Shown: positions 1 to 16,054 of the stretch, one piece after another
How positions within the stretch are numbered: position 1 is the stretch's first letter
Layout of the letters: the number at the start of each line of letters is the position of its first letter
Notes under the pieces: model-generated
The model's input: only the letters and a program-made list of their open reading frames with translations
Told to the model about the DNA's origin: nothing
Database searches by the model: none
Program-made: the position numbers and the translations under genes
Source of the DNA: Dactylorhiza incarnata
Lineage: Eukaryota > Streptophyta > Magnoliopsida > Asparagales > Orchidaceae
Reading direction: 5' to 3'
NCBI GenBank assembly: GCA_033032865.1
Contig: JAWHQI010000759.1
Span: forward strand, 1-64,000
DNA: 64,000 bases

Positions 1-3000
1 ATCTTAAATCCGCAATCCTAAATCATAGATCCTAGATCATAAATCCTAAATCCTTATTCCGCAATCCTAAATCTTATATCCATAATCATAAATCCTAAAT
101 CTGCTATCCTAAATCTTAAATCCATAATCCTAAATTCAAAATGCTAAATCTGTAATCCTAAATTTTAAATCCGCAATCCTAAATCCGCAATCCTAAATCC
201 ACAGTCCTAAATCCTAAATCCTTAATCCGCAATCCTAAATCCACAATCCGCATTCCTAAATGCTGAATCCGCAATCCAAAATCCAAAATCCGCAATCCAA
301 AATTCTAAATCATAAATCCACAATCATAAATCCTAAATCGTAAATTCGCAATCCTAAATCCAGAGTCCTAAATATGCAATCCTAAATCTAGAAACCTAAA
401 CCCACAACCGACAATCCTAAATCCTAAATCGTAAATCCGCAATACTAAATCCTAAATCTGCAATCCTAAATCCTAAATCCTAAATCTGCAATTTGCAATC
501 CTATATCCGCAATCCAAAATTCAAAATTCGCAATCCACAATCCTAAATAAGCAATCCTATATCCTAAATCCTAAATCCTAAATCCGCAATCCTAAATCAT
601 ATATCCGCAATCCTAAATTCGCAATCCTAAATCATATATCCGTAATCCGCAATCCTAAATCCTAAATCCTAAATCCGCAATCCGCAATCCTAAATATGCA
701 ATCCTAAATCCACAATCCGCAATCATAATTCCTAAATTCGCAATCCTAAATCCTAAATCCTAAATCTACAATCATAAATCCTAAATCAGCAATTCTAAAT
801 CCTAAATCTGCAATCTTAAATCCTTAATCCGCAATCCAAAAACAAAATCCTAAATCCACAATCTTAAACCCTAACTCCATAATTCTAAATCCTAAATACG
901 CAATCCAAAATCCTAAATCCGCAATCCTCAATCGTAAATCCTAAATCCGCAATCCAATATCCTAAATTCGCAATCCTAAATACGAAATCCACAATCTTAA
1001 ATCCGAAATTCGTAATCCTAAATCTGCAATCTGCAATCTGCGATCCTAAATCCTAAATCTGCAATTGTAAATCCTAAATTCTAAATCCACAATCCTAAAT
1101 CCGCAATCATAAATACTAAATTCGCAATCCTAAGTCTTAAATCCTAAATTCGCAATCCAAAATCCCATAAATCCCAAATCCTAAATCCGCAATCTTAAGT
1201 CCTAAATCCGCAATCCTAAATCAGCTATCAGCAATCCTAAATCCACAATCATAAATCCCCAATCCTAAATCCTAAATTCTAAATTCTAAATCCCCTATCC
1301 TAAATCCTAAATCCTAAATCCTAAATCCGCAATTCTAAATCCTAAATTCTAAATCCTAAATCCCATATCCTAAATCCAAAATCCAAAATCCAAAATCCGC
1401 AATCCTAAATTCGTAATCCGCAATCCTAAATCCCAAATCAGAAAACCTAAATTCGAATCTAAAATCCAAAATCCGCAGTCCTTAATCCTAAATCTGCAAT
1501 CCAAAATCCAAAACCTTAAATCTGCAATCCTAAATCATAAATCGTAAATCGTAAATCCTCAATCCTTAATCTTAAATCCTAAATCTTAAATCTTAAATCC
1601 TAAATCCTAAACCCTAAATCTTAAATCCGCAATCTAAAATCCTAAATTCGTAATCCTAAATCCTAAATCCAAAATCTACAATCCTAAATCCGCTATCCTA
1701 AATCCGCAATCTCAAATCCACAATCCTAAATCTGCAATCCTAAATCCTAAATCTACAATTCTAAATCCTAAATCCGCAATCCTAAATCTTAACTCATAAA
1801 TTCGTAATCCTAAATCCTAAATCTGTAATCCTAAATGCTAAATCATAAATCTGCAATCCTAGATCCTAAATCTTAAATACGCAAGCCTAAATTCTAAATC
1901 TAAAATTCAAAATTTACAATCCTAGATCTACAATCTTAAATCCTAAATCCTAAATCTTAAATCATAAATTCGCAATCCTAAATCCCCAATCCTAAATCTT
2001 ACATCCTAAATTCGCAATCCTAAATTCTAAATCCTAAATCCTAAATCCGCAATCCTAAATCCTAAATCCGCAATCCTAAATCCGCAATCCTAAATTGTAA
2101 ATCCTAAATACGCAATCCTTAATCCGCATTCCTAAATCCGCAATCCGCAATCCTAAATCCTAAATCTGCAATCCTAAATCCTAAATTCGCAATCTTAAAT
2201 CCTAAATCTACAATCATAAATTCACAATCCACTATACTAAATCCTAAATCCGCAATCCTAAATTCTAATTCCTAATTCCTAAATCCGCAATCCTAAATAC
2301 TAAATCCTAAATAATAAATCCAAATCCTAAATCCAAATCCTAAATCCAAATCCTAAATCGCAATCCTAAATCCTAAATCCGCAATCATAAATCCTAAATC
2401 TGCAATCCTAAATCCTAAATCCACAATCCACAGTCCTAATACCTAAATCCGCAATCCTAAATCCCAAATCATATATCATAAATCCACAATCCTAAATCCA
2501 CAATCTTAATTCCTAAATCCGCAATCCTAAATCCTAAATCATAATCTTAAATCCCCTAAATCATAAATCTGCAATCATAAATCTTAAATCCGCAATCCTA
2601 AATCCTAAATCCTAAATCCTAAATCCTAAATCCTTAATCTGCAATCCTAAATCCGAAATCTTTAATCCTAAATCAACAATCCTAAATACTTAATCCTAAA
2701 TCCTAAATCCTTAATTCTAAATCAGAAATCCTAAATCCGCAATCCTAAATCCAAAATCCGCAATCCTAAATCCGCAATCCGCAATCCTAAATCTTAAGTT
2801 TTAAATCCTAAATACAACATCCTAAATCTGCAATTCTAAATTCTAAATCCTAAATCCGCAATCCTAAATCCTAAATCCGCAATCCTAAATCATAAATCTA
2901 CAATCTTAAATTCTAAATTCGTATTCCTAAATCCTATATCCGCAGTCCTAAATCCTAAATCATAAATCGGCAATCCTTAATCCTAAATCCTAAATCCTAT

Positions 3001-6000
3001 ATTCGCAATCCTAAATCCTAATTCCAAAATCCATAATCCTTAAACTTAAATCCACAATCCAAAATCCAAAATCCTAAGTCCTAAATCCTAAATCATAAAT
3101 CCGCAATCTTAAATCCGCAATTCTAAATCCTAAATCCGCAATCCTAAATCGTAAATCGTAAATCCGCAATCCTAAATTCGCAATCCTAAATACGAAATCC
3201 GCAATCCTAAATCCGAAATTCGTAATCCTAAATCCTTAATCTGCAATCCTAAATCCTAAATCTGATATTCTAAATCCTAAATCCTAAATCCTAGATCCAC
3301 AATCCTAAATCCGCAATCATAAATACTAAATTCGCAATCCTAAGTCTTATAGCCTAAATTCGCAATCCAAAATCCCCTAAATCCCAAATCCTAAATCCTA
3401 AATCTGCAATCTTAAGTCCTAAATCCGCAATCCTAAATCAGCACTCTACAATCTTAAATCCCCAATCCTAAATCCTAAATCCGCAATCCTAAATCCGCAA
3501 TCCTAAATTCGTAATCCGCAATCGTAAATCCAAAATCCGCAATTCTAAATTCTAATCTAAAATCCAAAATCCGCAATTCTTAATATCCTAAATCTGCAAT
3601 CCAAAATCCTAAATTTTAAATCTGCAATCCAAAATCGTAAATCATAAATCGTAAATCGTAATTCCTAAATCCTCAATCCTTAATCTTAAATCCTAAATTT
3701 TAAATCCTAAACCCTAAATCTTAAATTCGCAATCCTAAATATGCAATCTTAAATCCTAAATTCGTAATCCTAAATCCTAAATCATAAATCTACAATCCTA
3801 AATCCGTTATCCTAAATCCTATATCCGCAATCCTAAATCCTAAATCCACAATCCTAAATCTGTAATCCTAAATCCTAAATCTACAATTCTAAATCCTAAA
3901 TCCGCAATCCTAAATCTTAACTCATAAATTCGTAATCCTAAATCCTAAATCTGTAATCCTAAATCATAAATCTGCAATCCTAGATCCTAAATCCCAAATC
4001 CTAAATACCCAAGCCTAAATTCTAAAACCAAAATTCAAAATTCACGATCCTAGATCTACAATCTTAAATCCTTAATCCTAAATCTTAAATCCTAAATCCG
4101 CAATCCTACATCCTAAATTCTAAATCCTAAATTCTAAATCCATAATCCTAAATCCGCAATCCGCAATCCTAAATCTGCAATCCTAAATTGTAAATCCTAA
4201 ATACGCAATCCTTAATCCGCATTCCTAAATCCGCAATCCTAAATTCGCAATCCTAAATCCACAATCCTAAATCCGCAATCCTAAATCCTAAATCCTAAAT
4301 TCGAAATCTTAAATCCTAAATCCACAATCATAAATTCACAATCCACAATCCTAAATCCGCAATCCTAAATTCTAAATCCTAATTCCTAAATCTGCAATCC
4401 TAAATAATAAATCCCAATCCTAAATCCAAATCCTAAATCCTTAATTTGCAATCCTAAATCCATAATTCTAAATCCTAAATCTGCAATCCTAAATCCTATA
4501 TATATAATCCACAATCCGCAATCCGCAATCCTAAATCCGCAATCTGCATTCCTAAATCCAGAATCCGGAATCCGCAATCCTAAATCCTAAATCCTAAATC
4601 TTCAATCCTAAATCCTAAATCCTAAATTCTAAATCCTAAATCCGCAATCCTAAATCGACAATCCTAAATCGACAATCCTAAATTTTAAATTCTAAATCCC
4701 GAATCCGCAATCCGCAATCCACAATCCTAAATCCTACATCCTAAATCCTAAATTCATAATCCTAAATCCTAAATCCGCAATCCTAAATCCGCAATCCTAA
4801 ATCCTAAATCCGCAATCCTAAATCCTAAATCCGCATTCCTAAATCCTAAGTCCTAAATCCTAAATCCACAATCCAAAATCCTAAATCTGCTATCCTAAAT
4901 CCGAAATCCTAATTCTTAAATCCACAATCCTAAGTTCTAAATGCTAAATCTGTAATCCTAAATGCTAAATCCTAAATCCGCAATCCTAAATCTAAAATCC
5001 GCAATCCTAAATCCTAAATTCGCAATCCTAAATCCTAAATCCTAAATCCGTAATCCTAAATCTCCGATCCTAAATCCGCAATCCTAAATCCATAATTCGC
5101 AGTCCTAATACCTAAATCCGCAATCCTAAATCCCAAATCCCAAATCATATATCATAAATCCACAATCCTAAATACTAAATCCACAATCCTAATTCCTAAA
5201 TCTGCAATCCTAAATCCTAAATCATATTCCTAGATTCGCAATCTTAAATCCTAAATCCACAATTCTAAATCCTAAATCCTAAATGTGCAATCCTAAATCC
5301 TAAATCCAAATTCCAAAATCCGCAATCTTAAAACCTAAATCCACAATCCTAAATCCTAAATCAGAAATCAGAAATCCTAAATTCGCAATAATGAATTCTA
5401 AATCCTAAATTCGTAATTCTAAATCCTAAATCTGCAATCCTAAATTCTAAATCCGTCTTCCTAAATCCTACATCCTAAATCCGCAATCCTAAATCCTAAA
5501 TCCTCAATCCTAAATCTGAAACCCGCAATCATAAATCTTAAATTTGCAATCCTAAATCTGTAATCCTAAATTGTAGATACTAAATCCGCAATCCTTAATC
5601 CTAAATCTGCAATCCTAAATCCTAAATCTGCAATCCTAAATCTTTAATTCGCAATCGAAAATCCCCTGAATCCTAAATTCGCAATCCTAAATCGTAATTC
5701 CTAAATCAACAATCCTAAATCCGTAATCTGCAATCCTAAATCCACAATCCTAAATCCTAAATATGCAATCCTACATCCTAACTCCAAAACCCACAATCCT
5801 AAATCCTGAATTCGCAATCCTAAATCCGCAGTTCTAAATTCTAAATCCTAAATCCACAATCCTAAATTCGCAATCCTAAATCCTAAATCCAAAACCCGCA
5901 ATCTAAAATTCTAAATCTTAAATCCACAATCCACAATCCTAAATCCGTAATCCTAAATCCTAAATCCGGCATCAGAAATCCTAAATCCTAAATCCGCAAT

Positions 6001-7667
6001 CCTAAATCCTAAATCTGCAATCCTAAATCTGCAATCCTGAATTCTAAATTTTTAATCCTAAATCCGTATTCCTAAATTCTACATCCTAAATCCTTAATCC
6101 ACAATCCTAAATCTGTAAACATAAATCCTAAATCCCATAAATCCTAAATCTGCAATCCTAAATTATAAATCAGCAATCCTAAATCTTAATTCTTAAATCC
6201 GCAATCCTAAATCCTTATTCCAACAATCCTAAACCCTTAATCCAAAATCAGCAATCCTAAATCCTGAAGTCGCAATCAGCCATCTTAAATCCTAAATCCG
6301 CAATCCTAAATTCTAAATCTGCAATCCTAAATCAACAATCCTAAGCCCTAAATCCGTAATCCTAAATCATAAATCATAAATCCGCAATCATAAATTCGCA
6401 ATCCGCAATCCTAAATCTGCAATCCGTAATCTTAAATCCTAAATCTGCAATCTTAAATCATAATTCTAAATCTGCAAAACTAAATTCGCAATCCGTAATC
6501 CTAAATCCGTAATAAGCAATCATAAATCCTAAATCCTAAATCATTCGCAATCCTAAATCGTAAATCCTAAATCTTAAATCTACATTCCGCAATCCTATAT
6601 TCTAAATCTACAATCCTAAATCTGCAATCCTAAATCATAATCCTAAATCTACAATCCTCAATCCGCAATCATAAATCCTAAATAAGTAACGCAATCCTAA
6701 ATCCGCAATAATGTAGTCCTAAATCCTAATTCCGCAATCCTAAATCCTAAATTCACAATCTGCAATCCTAATTCCTAAATCTGCAATCCTAAATTCTAAA
6801 TCTGCAATCCTATATCATAAATCTACAATTCTAGATCCTAAATCCCATAAATCCTAAATCTACAATCCTAAATCCGCAATCCTAAATCCGCAATCCTAAA
6901 TCCGTAATCCGTAATCCGTAATCCTAAATCCTAAATCTGTAATCTTAAATCCTATATCCCATAAATTTTACATACTCAATCATAAATCTTAAATTCGCAA
7001 TCCTAAATCCTAAATCCTAATTCTTAAATCATCATAAATCCGCAAACCTAAATCCTAAATCCAAAATTCGTAATCTGCAATCCTATATCCTAAGTCCTAA
7101 ATCTACAATCTACAATCTACAATCCTAAATATGTATTCCTAAATCCAAAATCAACAATCCTAATTCTTAAATCCTAAATCTGCAATCTGCAATCTTAAAT
7201 CCTAAATTATAAATCTGAAATCTTAAATCATAAATTATTAATCATATATCTGCAATCCTAAATCCTATATCTGCAATCCTAATCATAAATCCAAATTTCT
7301 AAATCCAGAATCCACAATCCTAAGTCCTAAATCCGCAATCCTAAATTCTAAATCTGCAATCCCAAATCCTAAATCCACAATCTACAATCTCAAATCCTAA
7401 ATCCACAATCTACAATCCACAATCCCAAATCCGCAATCCTAAATCCGCAATCATAATTCCGCTATCCTAAATCCGCAATCATAAATCTGCAATCCTAAAT
7501 CCTAACATGTATCCACAATCCTAAATCCTAAATCAACAATCCTAAATCCTAATTTCTAAAATCTAATTGCTAAATCCGCAATCCTAATTCTTAAATCCTA
7601 AATCCACAATCCTAAATCCGTAATGCTAAATCCAAAATCCGCGATCCTAAATCCTTAATCCGCAATC
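1..7667. repeat. Higher-order segment, left paralogue of a ~20.3 kb duplication
   Basis: Landmark word strings recur in the same order about 20.3-20.6 kb to the right, once the two transposons are discounted. Examples are the string with two AATTC/AATTT steps near 487 and near 21060, the run of AATAATAAATCC near 4400 and near 24745, CCGTCTTCC near 5455 against a CTGTCTTCC counterpart near 25750, and ACATTCCGC near 6583 and near 30773. The similarity continues beyond 7667 into 44065 onward, with block losses and gains. The segment also contains the unoccupied counterparts of both insertion sites (6565-6569 and 7667-7671). Order conservation was seen by eye; an exact identity needs an alignment. 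Confidence 0.75.
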
Positions 7668-8619
7668 CTAAATCCTAAATCCACAATCTGCACTCCTAAA
7701 TCCTAAATTCGAAATCCTAAATTCGCAATCCTAAATCCTAAATCCTGAATCTACAATCATAAATCCTGAATCTTAAATCTGCAATTCTAAATCCGCAATC
7801 CTAAATCCTAAATCATAAATTCGCAATCATAAATCCTAAATCCTAAATCCTAAATTCGTAATCAACAATCCACAATCCTAAATCCGCAATCCTAAATCCG
7901 CAATCTACAATCTACAATCCTAAATCCGCAATCCGCAATCCTACATCCGCAATCCGCAATCCTAAATATGCAATCCTAAATCCTAACTCCACAATCTGCA
8001 ATCCTAATTCCTAAATCCGCAATCCTAAATCCTAAATCTACAATCATAATCCTAAATCTGCAATTCTAAATCCTAAATCTGCAATCTTAAATCCTAAATC
8101 CGCAATCCAAAAACAAAATCATAAATCCACAATCTTAAATCCTAACTCCATAATCCTAAATCCTAAATCCTCAATCGTAAATCCTAAATCCGCAATCCAA
8201 AATCCTAAATTTGCAATCCTAAAATGAAATCCGTAATCTTAAATCCAAAATTCGTAATCATAAATCTATAATCTGCAATCTGCAATCCTAAATCCTAAAT
8301 CTGCAATTATAAATGCTAAATCATAAATCCTAAATCCACAATCCTAAATCCGCAATCATAAATACTAAATTCGCAATCCTAAGTCTTAAATCCTAAATTC
8401 GCAATCCAAAATCCCCTAAATCCCAAATCCTAAATCCTAAATCCGCAATCTTAAGTCCTAAATCCGCAATCTTAAATCAGCAATCAGCAATCCTAAATCC
8501 CCAATCCTAAATCCCCAATCCTAAATCCTAATTTCTAAATCCTAAATCCCCTATCCTAAATCCTAAATCCAAAATCCAAAATCCGCAATCCTTAATCCTA
8601 AATCTGCAATCCAAAATCC

Positions 8620-9900
8620 TAAATCTTATATCTGCAATCCTAAATCGTAAATCGTAAATCCTCAATCCTTAATCTTAAATCCTAAATCTTAAATCTTAAA
8701 TCCTAAATCCTAAATCCTAAACCCTAAATCTTAAATCCGCAATCCTAAATCTGCATTCTTAAATACTAAATTCATATTCCTAAATCCTAAATCCAAAATC
8801 TACAATCCTAAATCCGCTATCCTAAATCCTATATCAGCAAGCCTAAATCCGCAATCCTAAATCTGCAATCCTAAATCCTAAATCTACAATTCTAAATCCT
8901 AAATCTTAACCCAGAAATTCGTAATCCTAAATCCTAAATCTGTAATCCTAAATGCTAAATCATAAATCTGCAATCCTAGATCCTAAATCCTAAATCCCAA
9001 ATACGCAAGCCTAAATTCTAAATCCAAAATTCAAAATTCACAATCCTAGATATACAATCTTAAATCCTAAATCCTAAATCTTAAATCCTTAATTCGCAAT
9101 CCTAATTCCAAAATCGGCAATCCTAAATTCTAATCTAAAATCCAAAATCCGCAATCCTTAATCCTATATCTGCAATCCAAAATCCTAAATCTTAAATCTG
9201 TAATCCTAAATCGTAAATCGTAAATCGTAAATCCTCAATCCTTAATCTTAAATCCTAAATCTTAAATCTTAAATCCTAAATCCTAAACCCTAAATCTTAA
9301 ATCCGCAATCCTAAATCTGCATTCTTAAATCCTAAATTCATATTCCTAAATCCTAAATCCTAAATCTACAATCCTAAATCCGCTATCCTAAATCCTATAT
9401 CAGCAAGCCTAAATCCGCAATCCTAAATCTGCAATCCTAAATCTGCAATCCTAAATCCTAAATCTACAATTCTAAATCCTAAATCTTAACCCAGAAATTC
9501 GTAATCCTAAATCCTAAATCTGTAATCCTAAATGCTAAATAATAAATCTGCAATCTTAGATCCTAAATCCCAAATACGCAAGCCTAAATTCTAAATCCAA
9601 AATTCAAAATTCACAATCCTAGATATACAATCTTAAATCCTAAATCCTAAATCTTAAATCCTTAATTCGCAATCCTAAATCCAAAATCGGCAAGCCTAAA
9701 TTCTAAAATCCAAAATCCGCAATCCTTAATCTGCAATCCTAAATCCTAAATCTTAAATCTGCAATCCTAAATCGTAAATCGTAAATCCTCAATCCTTAAT
9801 CTTAAATCCTAAATCTTAAATCCTAAATCCTAAACCCTAAATCTTAAATCCGCAATCCTAAATCTGCATTTTAAATCCTAAATTCATATTCCTAAATCTG
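8620..9900. repeat. Local tandem copies of a ~565-bp satellite block
   Basis: A recognisable block containing two or three AAATCGT words, then CTCAATCC, then a run ending in a perfect CCCTAAA word, occurs three times. The CTCAATCC word lies at 8661, 9234 and 9788, so the steps are 573 and 554 bp, not identical because of gains or losses of 7-bp words. The paralogous interval at about 45.06-45.75 kb shows two such copies (CTCAATCC at 45086 and 45645, step 559). Confidence 0.8.
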
Positions 9901-12900
9901 CAATCCTAAATCCGCAATCCACAATCCAATCCACAATCTTAAAGCCTAAATCTCCAATCCTAAATCCAAAATCCACTATCCTAAATTCGCAATCCTAAAT
10001 CCACAATCCTAAATCCGCAATCCGCAATCCTAAATCTTAAGTTTTAAATCCTAAATCCAGCATCTTAAATCTACATTTCTAAATTCTAAATCCTAAATCC
10101 ACAATCCTAAATCCTAATTCCGCAATCCACAATCCTAAATCATAAATCTGCAATCTTAAATTCTAAATTCGTATTCCTAAATCCTATATCCGCAGTCCTA
10201 CATCCTAAATCCTAAATTCGCAATCCTTAATCCTAAATCCTATATTCGCAATCCTAAATCCCAAATCCAAAATCCAAAATCCATAATCCTTAAACTTAAA
10301 TCCGCAATCCAAAATCCTAACTCCTAAATCCTAAATCCGCAATCCAAAATCCTAAATTTGCAATCCTAAATATGAAATCCGCAATCCTAAATCCGAAATT
10401 CGTAATCTTAAATCCTTAATCTGCAATCCTAAATCCTAAATCCTAAATCTGCAATTCTAAATCCTAAATCCTAAATTCGCAATCATAAATACTAAATTCG
10501 CAATCATAAATACTAAATTCGCAATTCTAAGTCTTATATCCTAAATTCGCAATCCAAAATCTCCTAAATCCCAAATCCTAAATCCTAAATCCGCAATCCT
10601 AAATCAGCAATCTGCAATCCTAAATCCCCAATCCTATATCCGTATTCTGCAATCCTAAATCCGTAATCTGCAATCCTAAATCTGCAATCCTAAATCCTAA
10701 ATCCTAAGTACGCCGTCCTAAATCATAAATCCTAAATTCTAAATCCTAAATCCGCAATTCTAAATCCTAAATCCTAAATCCACAATCCTAATCCTAAATC
10801 ATAAATCCTAAATCCGCAATCCAAAATCTTAAATCTGCAATCCTAAATCTGTAATCCTAAATTCTAAATCCGCAATCCTAAATCCTAAATATGCAATCCT
10901 AAATCCTAAATCCTAAATACGCAATCCTAAATTGTAAATCCTAAATCCTAAATCTACAATCCTAAATCTACAATCCTAATCCTAAATCCGCAATCCTAAA
11001 TCCTTTATCCATAATCCACAATCCTAAATCCGCAATCCTAAACCCTTAATCCAAAAACAGCAATCCTAAATCCTAATGTCGAAATCTGCCATCCTAAATC
11101 CTAATAAATCCTAAATCCCGTGTCCACAATCCTAAATCTGCAATCCTAAACCCTTAATCTAAAATCAGCAATCCTAAATCCTAAAGTCGCAATCCGCCAT
11201 CCTAAATCCACAATCCTAAATCCTAAATCTGCAATCCTAAATTCTAAATCCACAATCCTAAGTCCTAAATTCGTAATCCTAATCATAAATCCGCAATCCT
11301 AAATCCTAAATCCGCAACCCGCAATCCTAAATCCGCAATCCATAATCTTAAATCCTAAATCAGCAATCATAAATCATAATCCTAAATTCCCACTCCTAAA
11401 TCCTAAATTCGTAATCCGTAATCCTAAATCCGTAATACGCAATCCTAAATCCTAAATCATTTGCAATCCTAAATCGTAAATCCTAAATCCTAAGTACGCA
11501 ATCCTAAATCCTAAATCCTAAGTACGCAATCCTAAATTCTAACTCCGCAATCCTAAATCCTAATTCCTAATTCCGCAATTCTAAATCCTTAATCCGAAAT
11601 CCTAAATTCACAATCCTAATCCTAAATCCTAAACGCGCAATCCAAAATCAGCAATCCAAAATTCTAAATCCGCAATCCTAAATCCTAAATACTAAATACG
11701 TAATCCTAAATCATAAATCCTAAATCCTAAATCCGCAATCCTAAATTCTAAATTCTAAATCCTAAATCTGCAATCCTAATCCTAAATCCTAAATCTTAAA
11801 TCCGCATTCCGAAATCCGCAATCCTAAATCCTGAATCCTGTATCCACAATCCACAATCCACAATCCTAAATCTGCAATCTTAAACCCTTAATCCAAAATC
11901 AGCAATCATAAATCCTACAGTCGCAATCTTAATCCTAAATCCTAAATCCTAAATTCACAATCATAATCCTAAATCCTAAACCCGCAATCCTAAATCTTAA
12001 ACCCGCCATCCCAAATACTAATAAATCCTAAATCCTGTATCCACAATCCACAATCCACAATCCTAAATCCGCAATCCTAAACCCTTAATCCAAAATCAGC
12101 AATCCTAAATCCTAATGTCGCAATCCGCAATCCTAAATCCTAAATCCTAAAACTCCAATCCTAAATCAACAATCCTAAGTCCTAAATCCTAAATCTACAA
12201 TCCTAAATCCGCAATTCGTAATCTTAAACCCTAAATCCGCAATTTTAAATCATAATCTTAAATCTGTAATCCTAAATCCTAAATTCGCAATCCGTAATAC
12301 GCAATCCGTAATCCTAAATCATTCACAATCCTAAATCGTAAATCCTAAATCCTAAATCCACATTCCGCAATCTTAAATCCTAAATTCTAAATATGCAATC
12401 CTAGATCCTAATTCTGCAATCCTAAATCATAATCCTAAATCTGCAATCCTAAATCTACAATCCTAAATTCGTAATACGCAATACTAAATCCTAAATCCGT
12501 AATACGAAATCCTAAATACGCAATCCTAAATCCTAAATATGCAATCATAAATCCTAATTCCGCAATTCTAAATCCTAAATTCATAATTCGCAATCTTAAT
12601 TCCTTAATCCGCAAACATAAATCCTAAATCCTAAAACTGCAATCCTAAATCCTAAATCTGCAATTCTAAATCCTAAATCCCTTAAATCCTAAATTTGTAA
12701 TCCTAAATCCTAAATTCGCAATCCTAAATCTGCAATCCTAAATCCAAAATCCATAGTCCTAAATCCTAAATACGCAATCCTAAATCCTAAATCCTAAATC
12801 TTAAATTCTAACTCCTAAATCCTAAATTCACAATCTTAAATCCTAAATCCACAATCTTAAATCTTAAATCCTAAATTTAGAATCCTAAATCCTAAATCCG

Positions 12901-15900
12901 CAATCTTAAATCCTAAATCCGCAATCTTAAATCCTAAATCCACAATCCTAAATCCTAAATCCGCAATCCTAAATCTTAAATCCTAAACCATATATCGTTA
13001 ATCCGCAATCCTAAATCTGTAATCCTAAATCCCTTAAATCTTAAATCTGCAATCATAAATCCTAAATCCGCAATCCTAAATCCTAAATCTTAAATCAACA
13101 ATCACAAATCCTAAATCTTAAATCAACAATCACAAATCCTAAATCTTAAATCAACAATCATAAATCCTAAATCCGAAATCCTTATTCCTAAATCAACAAT
13201 CCTAAATCCTAAATCCGTATTACTTACTCCTAAATCCAAAATTCTAAATCCGCAATCCTAAATCATAAATCTACAATCCTAAATCCACAATCCTAACTCA
13301 TAAATCCTATATCCTAAATCCTAAATCCTAAATTCGTAATACGAAATCCTAAATCCGCAATCCTAAATCTTAACTCCTAAATTCGTAATCCTAAATCTGA
13401 AATCCGCAATCCTAAATCTGCAATTCTTAATCCTAAATTATAAATTCACAATCCTAAATCCTAAATCCTAAATTCACAATCCTAAATCATAACTCCTAAA
13501 TCCGCAATCCTAAATTCTAAATCCGCAATCCTAAATCCTAAATCCGCAATCCTAAATCCTAAATCCGCAATCCTAAATTCTAATCCAAAATCCAAAGTCC
13601 AAAGTCCGCAATCTTAAATCCTAAATCTGCAATCCAATATCCTAAATCCTAAATCCGTTATCCTAAATCCTAAATCCGTAATCCTAAATCCGTAATCCTA
13701 AATCCTAAATCCTTAAATCCTAAATCTTAAATCTCAAATCCTAAATTATAAATTCTTAATCTGCAATCTTAAATCCTAAATTCGCAATCCTAAATCCTAA
13801 ATCCTAAATCCACAATCCTAAATCTTAAATCCACAATCCTAAATATTAACTCATAAATCCGTAATTATAAATCATAAATATGTAATCCTAAATCCTAAAT
13901 CTGCAATCTTAGATCCTAAATCCTAAATACGCAATCCTAAATTCTAAATTCAAAATTCACAATCCTAAATTCTACATCTACAATCTTAAATCCTAAATCC
14001 TAAATCCATAAATCCTAAATTCACAATTCGCAATCCTAATTCCTAAATACGCAATCCACAATCCTAAATCCGCAATCATAAATCCTAAATTCTAAATTCG
14101 CAATCCTAAATCCACAATCCTAAATCCACAATCCTAATTCCTAAATCCACAATACTAAATCCCTAATCCTAAATCCTAAATGCGCAATCCTAAATCCACA
14201 ATCCTGCAATCCTAAATCCTAAATTTGCAAACCGCAATCATAAAGCCTAAATCCGCAATCCGCAATCCTAAATCTGCAATCCTAAATCTACAATCCACAA
14301 TCATAAATCTTAAATCCACAAACATAAATCCTAAATCCGCAATCCTAAATCCTAAGTCCTAAATCCGCAATCCTAAATCCGCAATCCTAAATCTGTAATC
14401 CTAAATCCAAATCAACAATCCTAATTCCTAAATCCTAAATCTGCAATCTTAAATCTGCAATCTTAAATCTGCAATCAGCAATCCTAAATTATAAATCCTA
14501 AATTATAAATCCTATATCTGCAATCCTAAATTCTAAATCCTAAATCCTAATTCCGCAATCCTAAATCATAAATCCACAATCCTAAATCCTAAATTCGCAA
14601 TCTTAAATCTTAAAACCTACACCTACAATCCAAAATCCCCTAAATTCTAAATCTGCAATCCAAAATCATAAATCCTAAATTCGCAATCATAAATCAACAA
14701 TCCTAAATTCGCAATCATAAATCAACAATCCTAAATCCTTAATCCGCAATCCTCACCTAGAGCCTAAATCCTAGATCCTAAATCTTAAATCCTAAATCCT
14801 TAATCCGCAATCCTAAATACTAAATCCTAAATCCACAATCATAAATCCTAAATTTGATATCCTAAATCTTAAATCCACAATCCTAAATCATAATTCTTAA
14901 ATTCGCAATCCTAAATTCTAAACGTAATCCTAAATCTGCAATCCTAAATCCGCAATCCTAAATCCACAATCCTAAATCCTAAATCTACAATCCTCAATCC
15001 TAATTTTGCAATCATAAAACCTAAATCCTATATCCGCAATCCTAAACCCACAATCCTAAGTCCTAAATTCGCAATCCAAAATCCAAAATCCTGAATCCTA
15101 AATCCTAATTCCAAATTCCTAAATCCTAAATTATAAATCCGCAATCATAAATCCTAAATCCGCAATCCTAAATTCGCAATTCGCAGTCCTAAATCCTATT
15201 TCCGCAATCATAAATCCTAAATCTGCAATCCACGCTCCTTAATCCTAAATCCGCAAACACATATTCTAAATCTAAATCCGCAATCATAAATTGTATATCC
15301 ATAATCCGTAATCCGCAATCCTAAATCCTAAATCCGCAATCCTAAATTCGCAATCCGCAATCCTAAATCTTACGGTTTAAATCCTAAATCCAGCATCCCA
15401 AATCTGCAATTATAAATCCTAAATCCGCAATCCTAAATCCTAAATTCGCAATCCTAAATCATAAATCTGCAATCTTAAATTCTAAATCCGCATTCCTAAA
15501 TCCTATATCCGCAGTCCTAAATCCTAAATCCTATATTCGCAATCCTAAATCCTAAATCCATAATCCTTAAACTTAAATCCGCAATCCAAAATCCTAAGTC
15601 CTAAATCCTAAATCTGCAATCTTAAATCCGCAATCCTAAATCCTAAATCCGCAATCCTCAATCGTAAATCGTAAATTCGCAATCCAAAATCCAAAATTCG
15701 CAATCCTAAATACGAAATCTGCAATCTTAAATCCGAAATTCGTAATCCTAAATCTGCAATCTTAAATCCTAAATTTGCAATTCTAAATCCTAAATCCACA
15801 ATCCTACATCCGCAATCTTAAGTCCTAAATCCGCAATCCTAAATCAGCAATCAGCAATCCTAAATCCCCAATAAAATCCTAAATCCTAAATCCCGAATCC

Positions 15901-16054
15901 TAAATCCTAAATCCGCAATCCTAAATTCGTAATCTGCAATCCTAAATCCAAAATCGGCAATCCTAAATTCTAATCTAAAATCTAAAATCCAAAATCCGCA
16001 ATCCTAAATCTGCAATCCAAAATCCTAAATCTTAAATCTGCAATCCTAAATCGT

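Noticed and set aside
4386..4577. Minus-strand open frame of 63 codons with a DLGFRIADCG-like periodic peptide (and a similar one at 15608-15799)
   Set aside because: A 7-bp repeat read in threes gives a 7-residue period and occasional long open frames. No start context, domain or conservation beyond the satellite itself.
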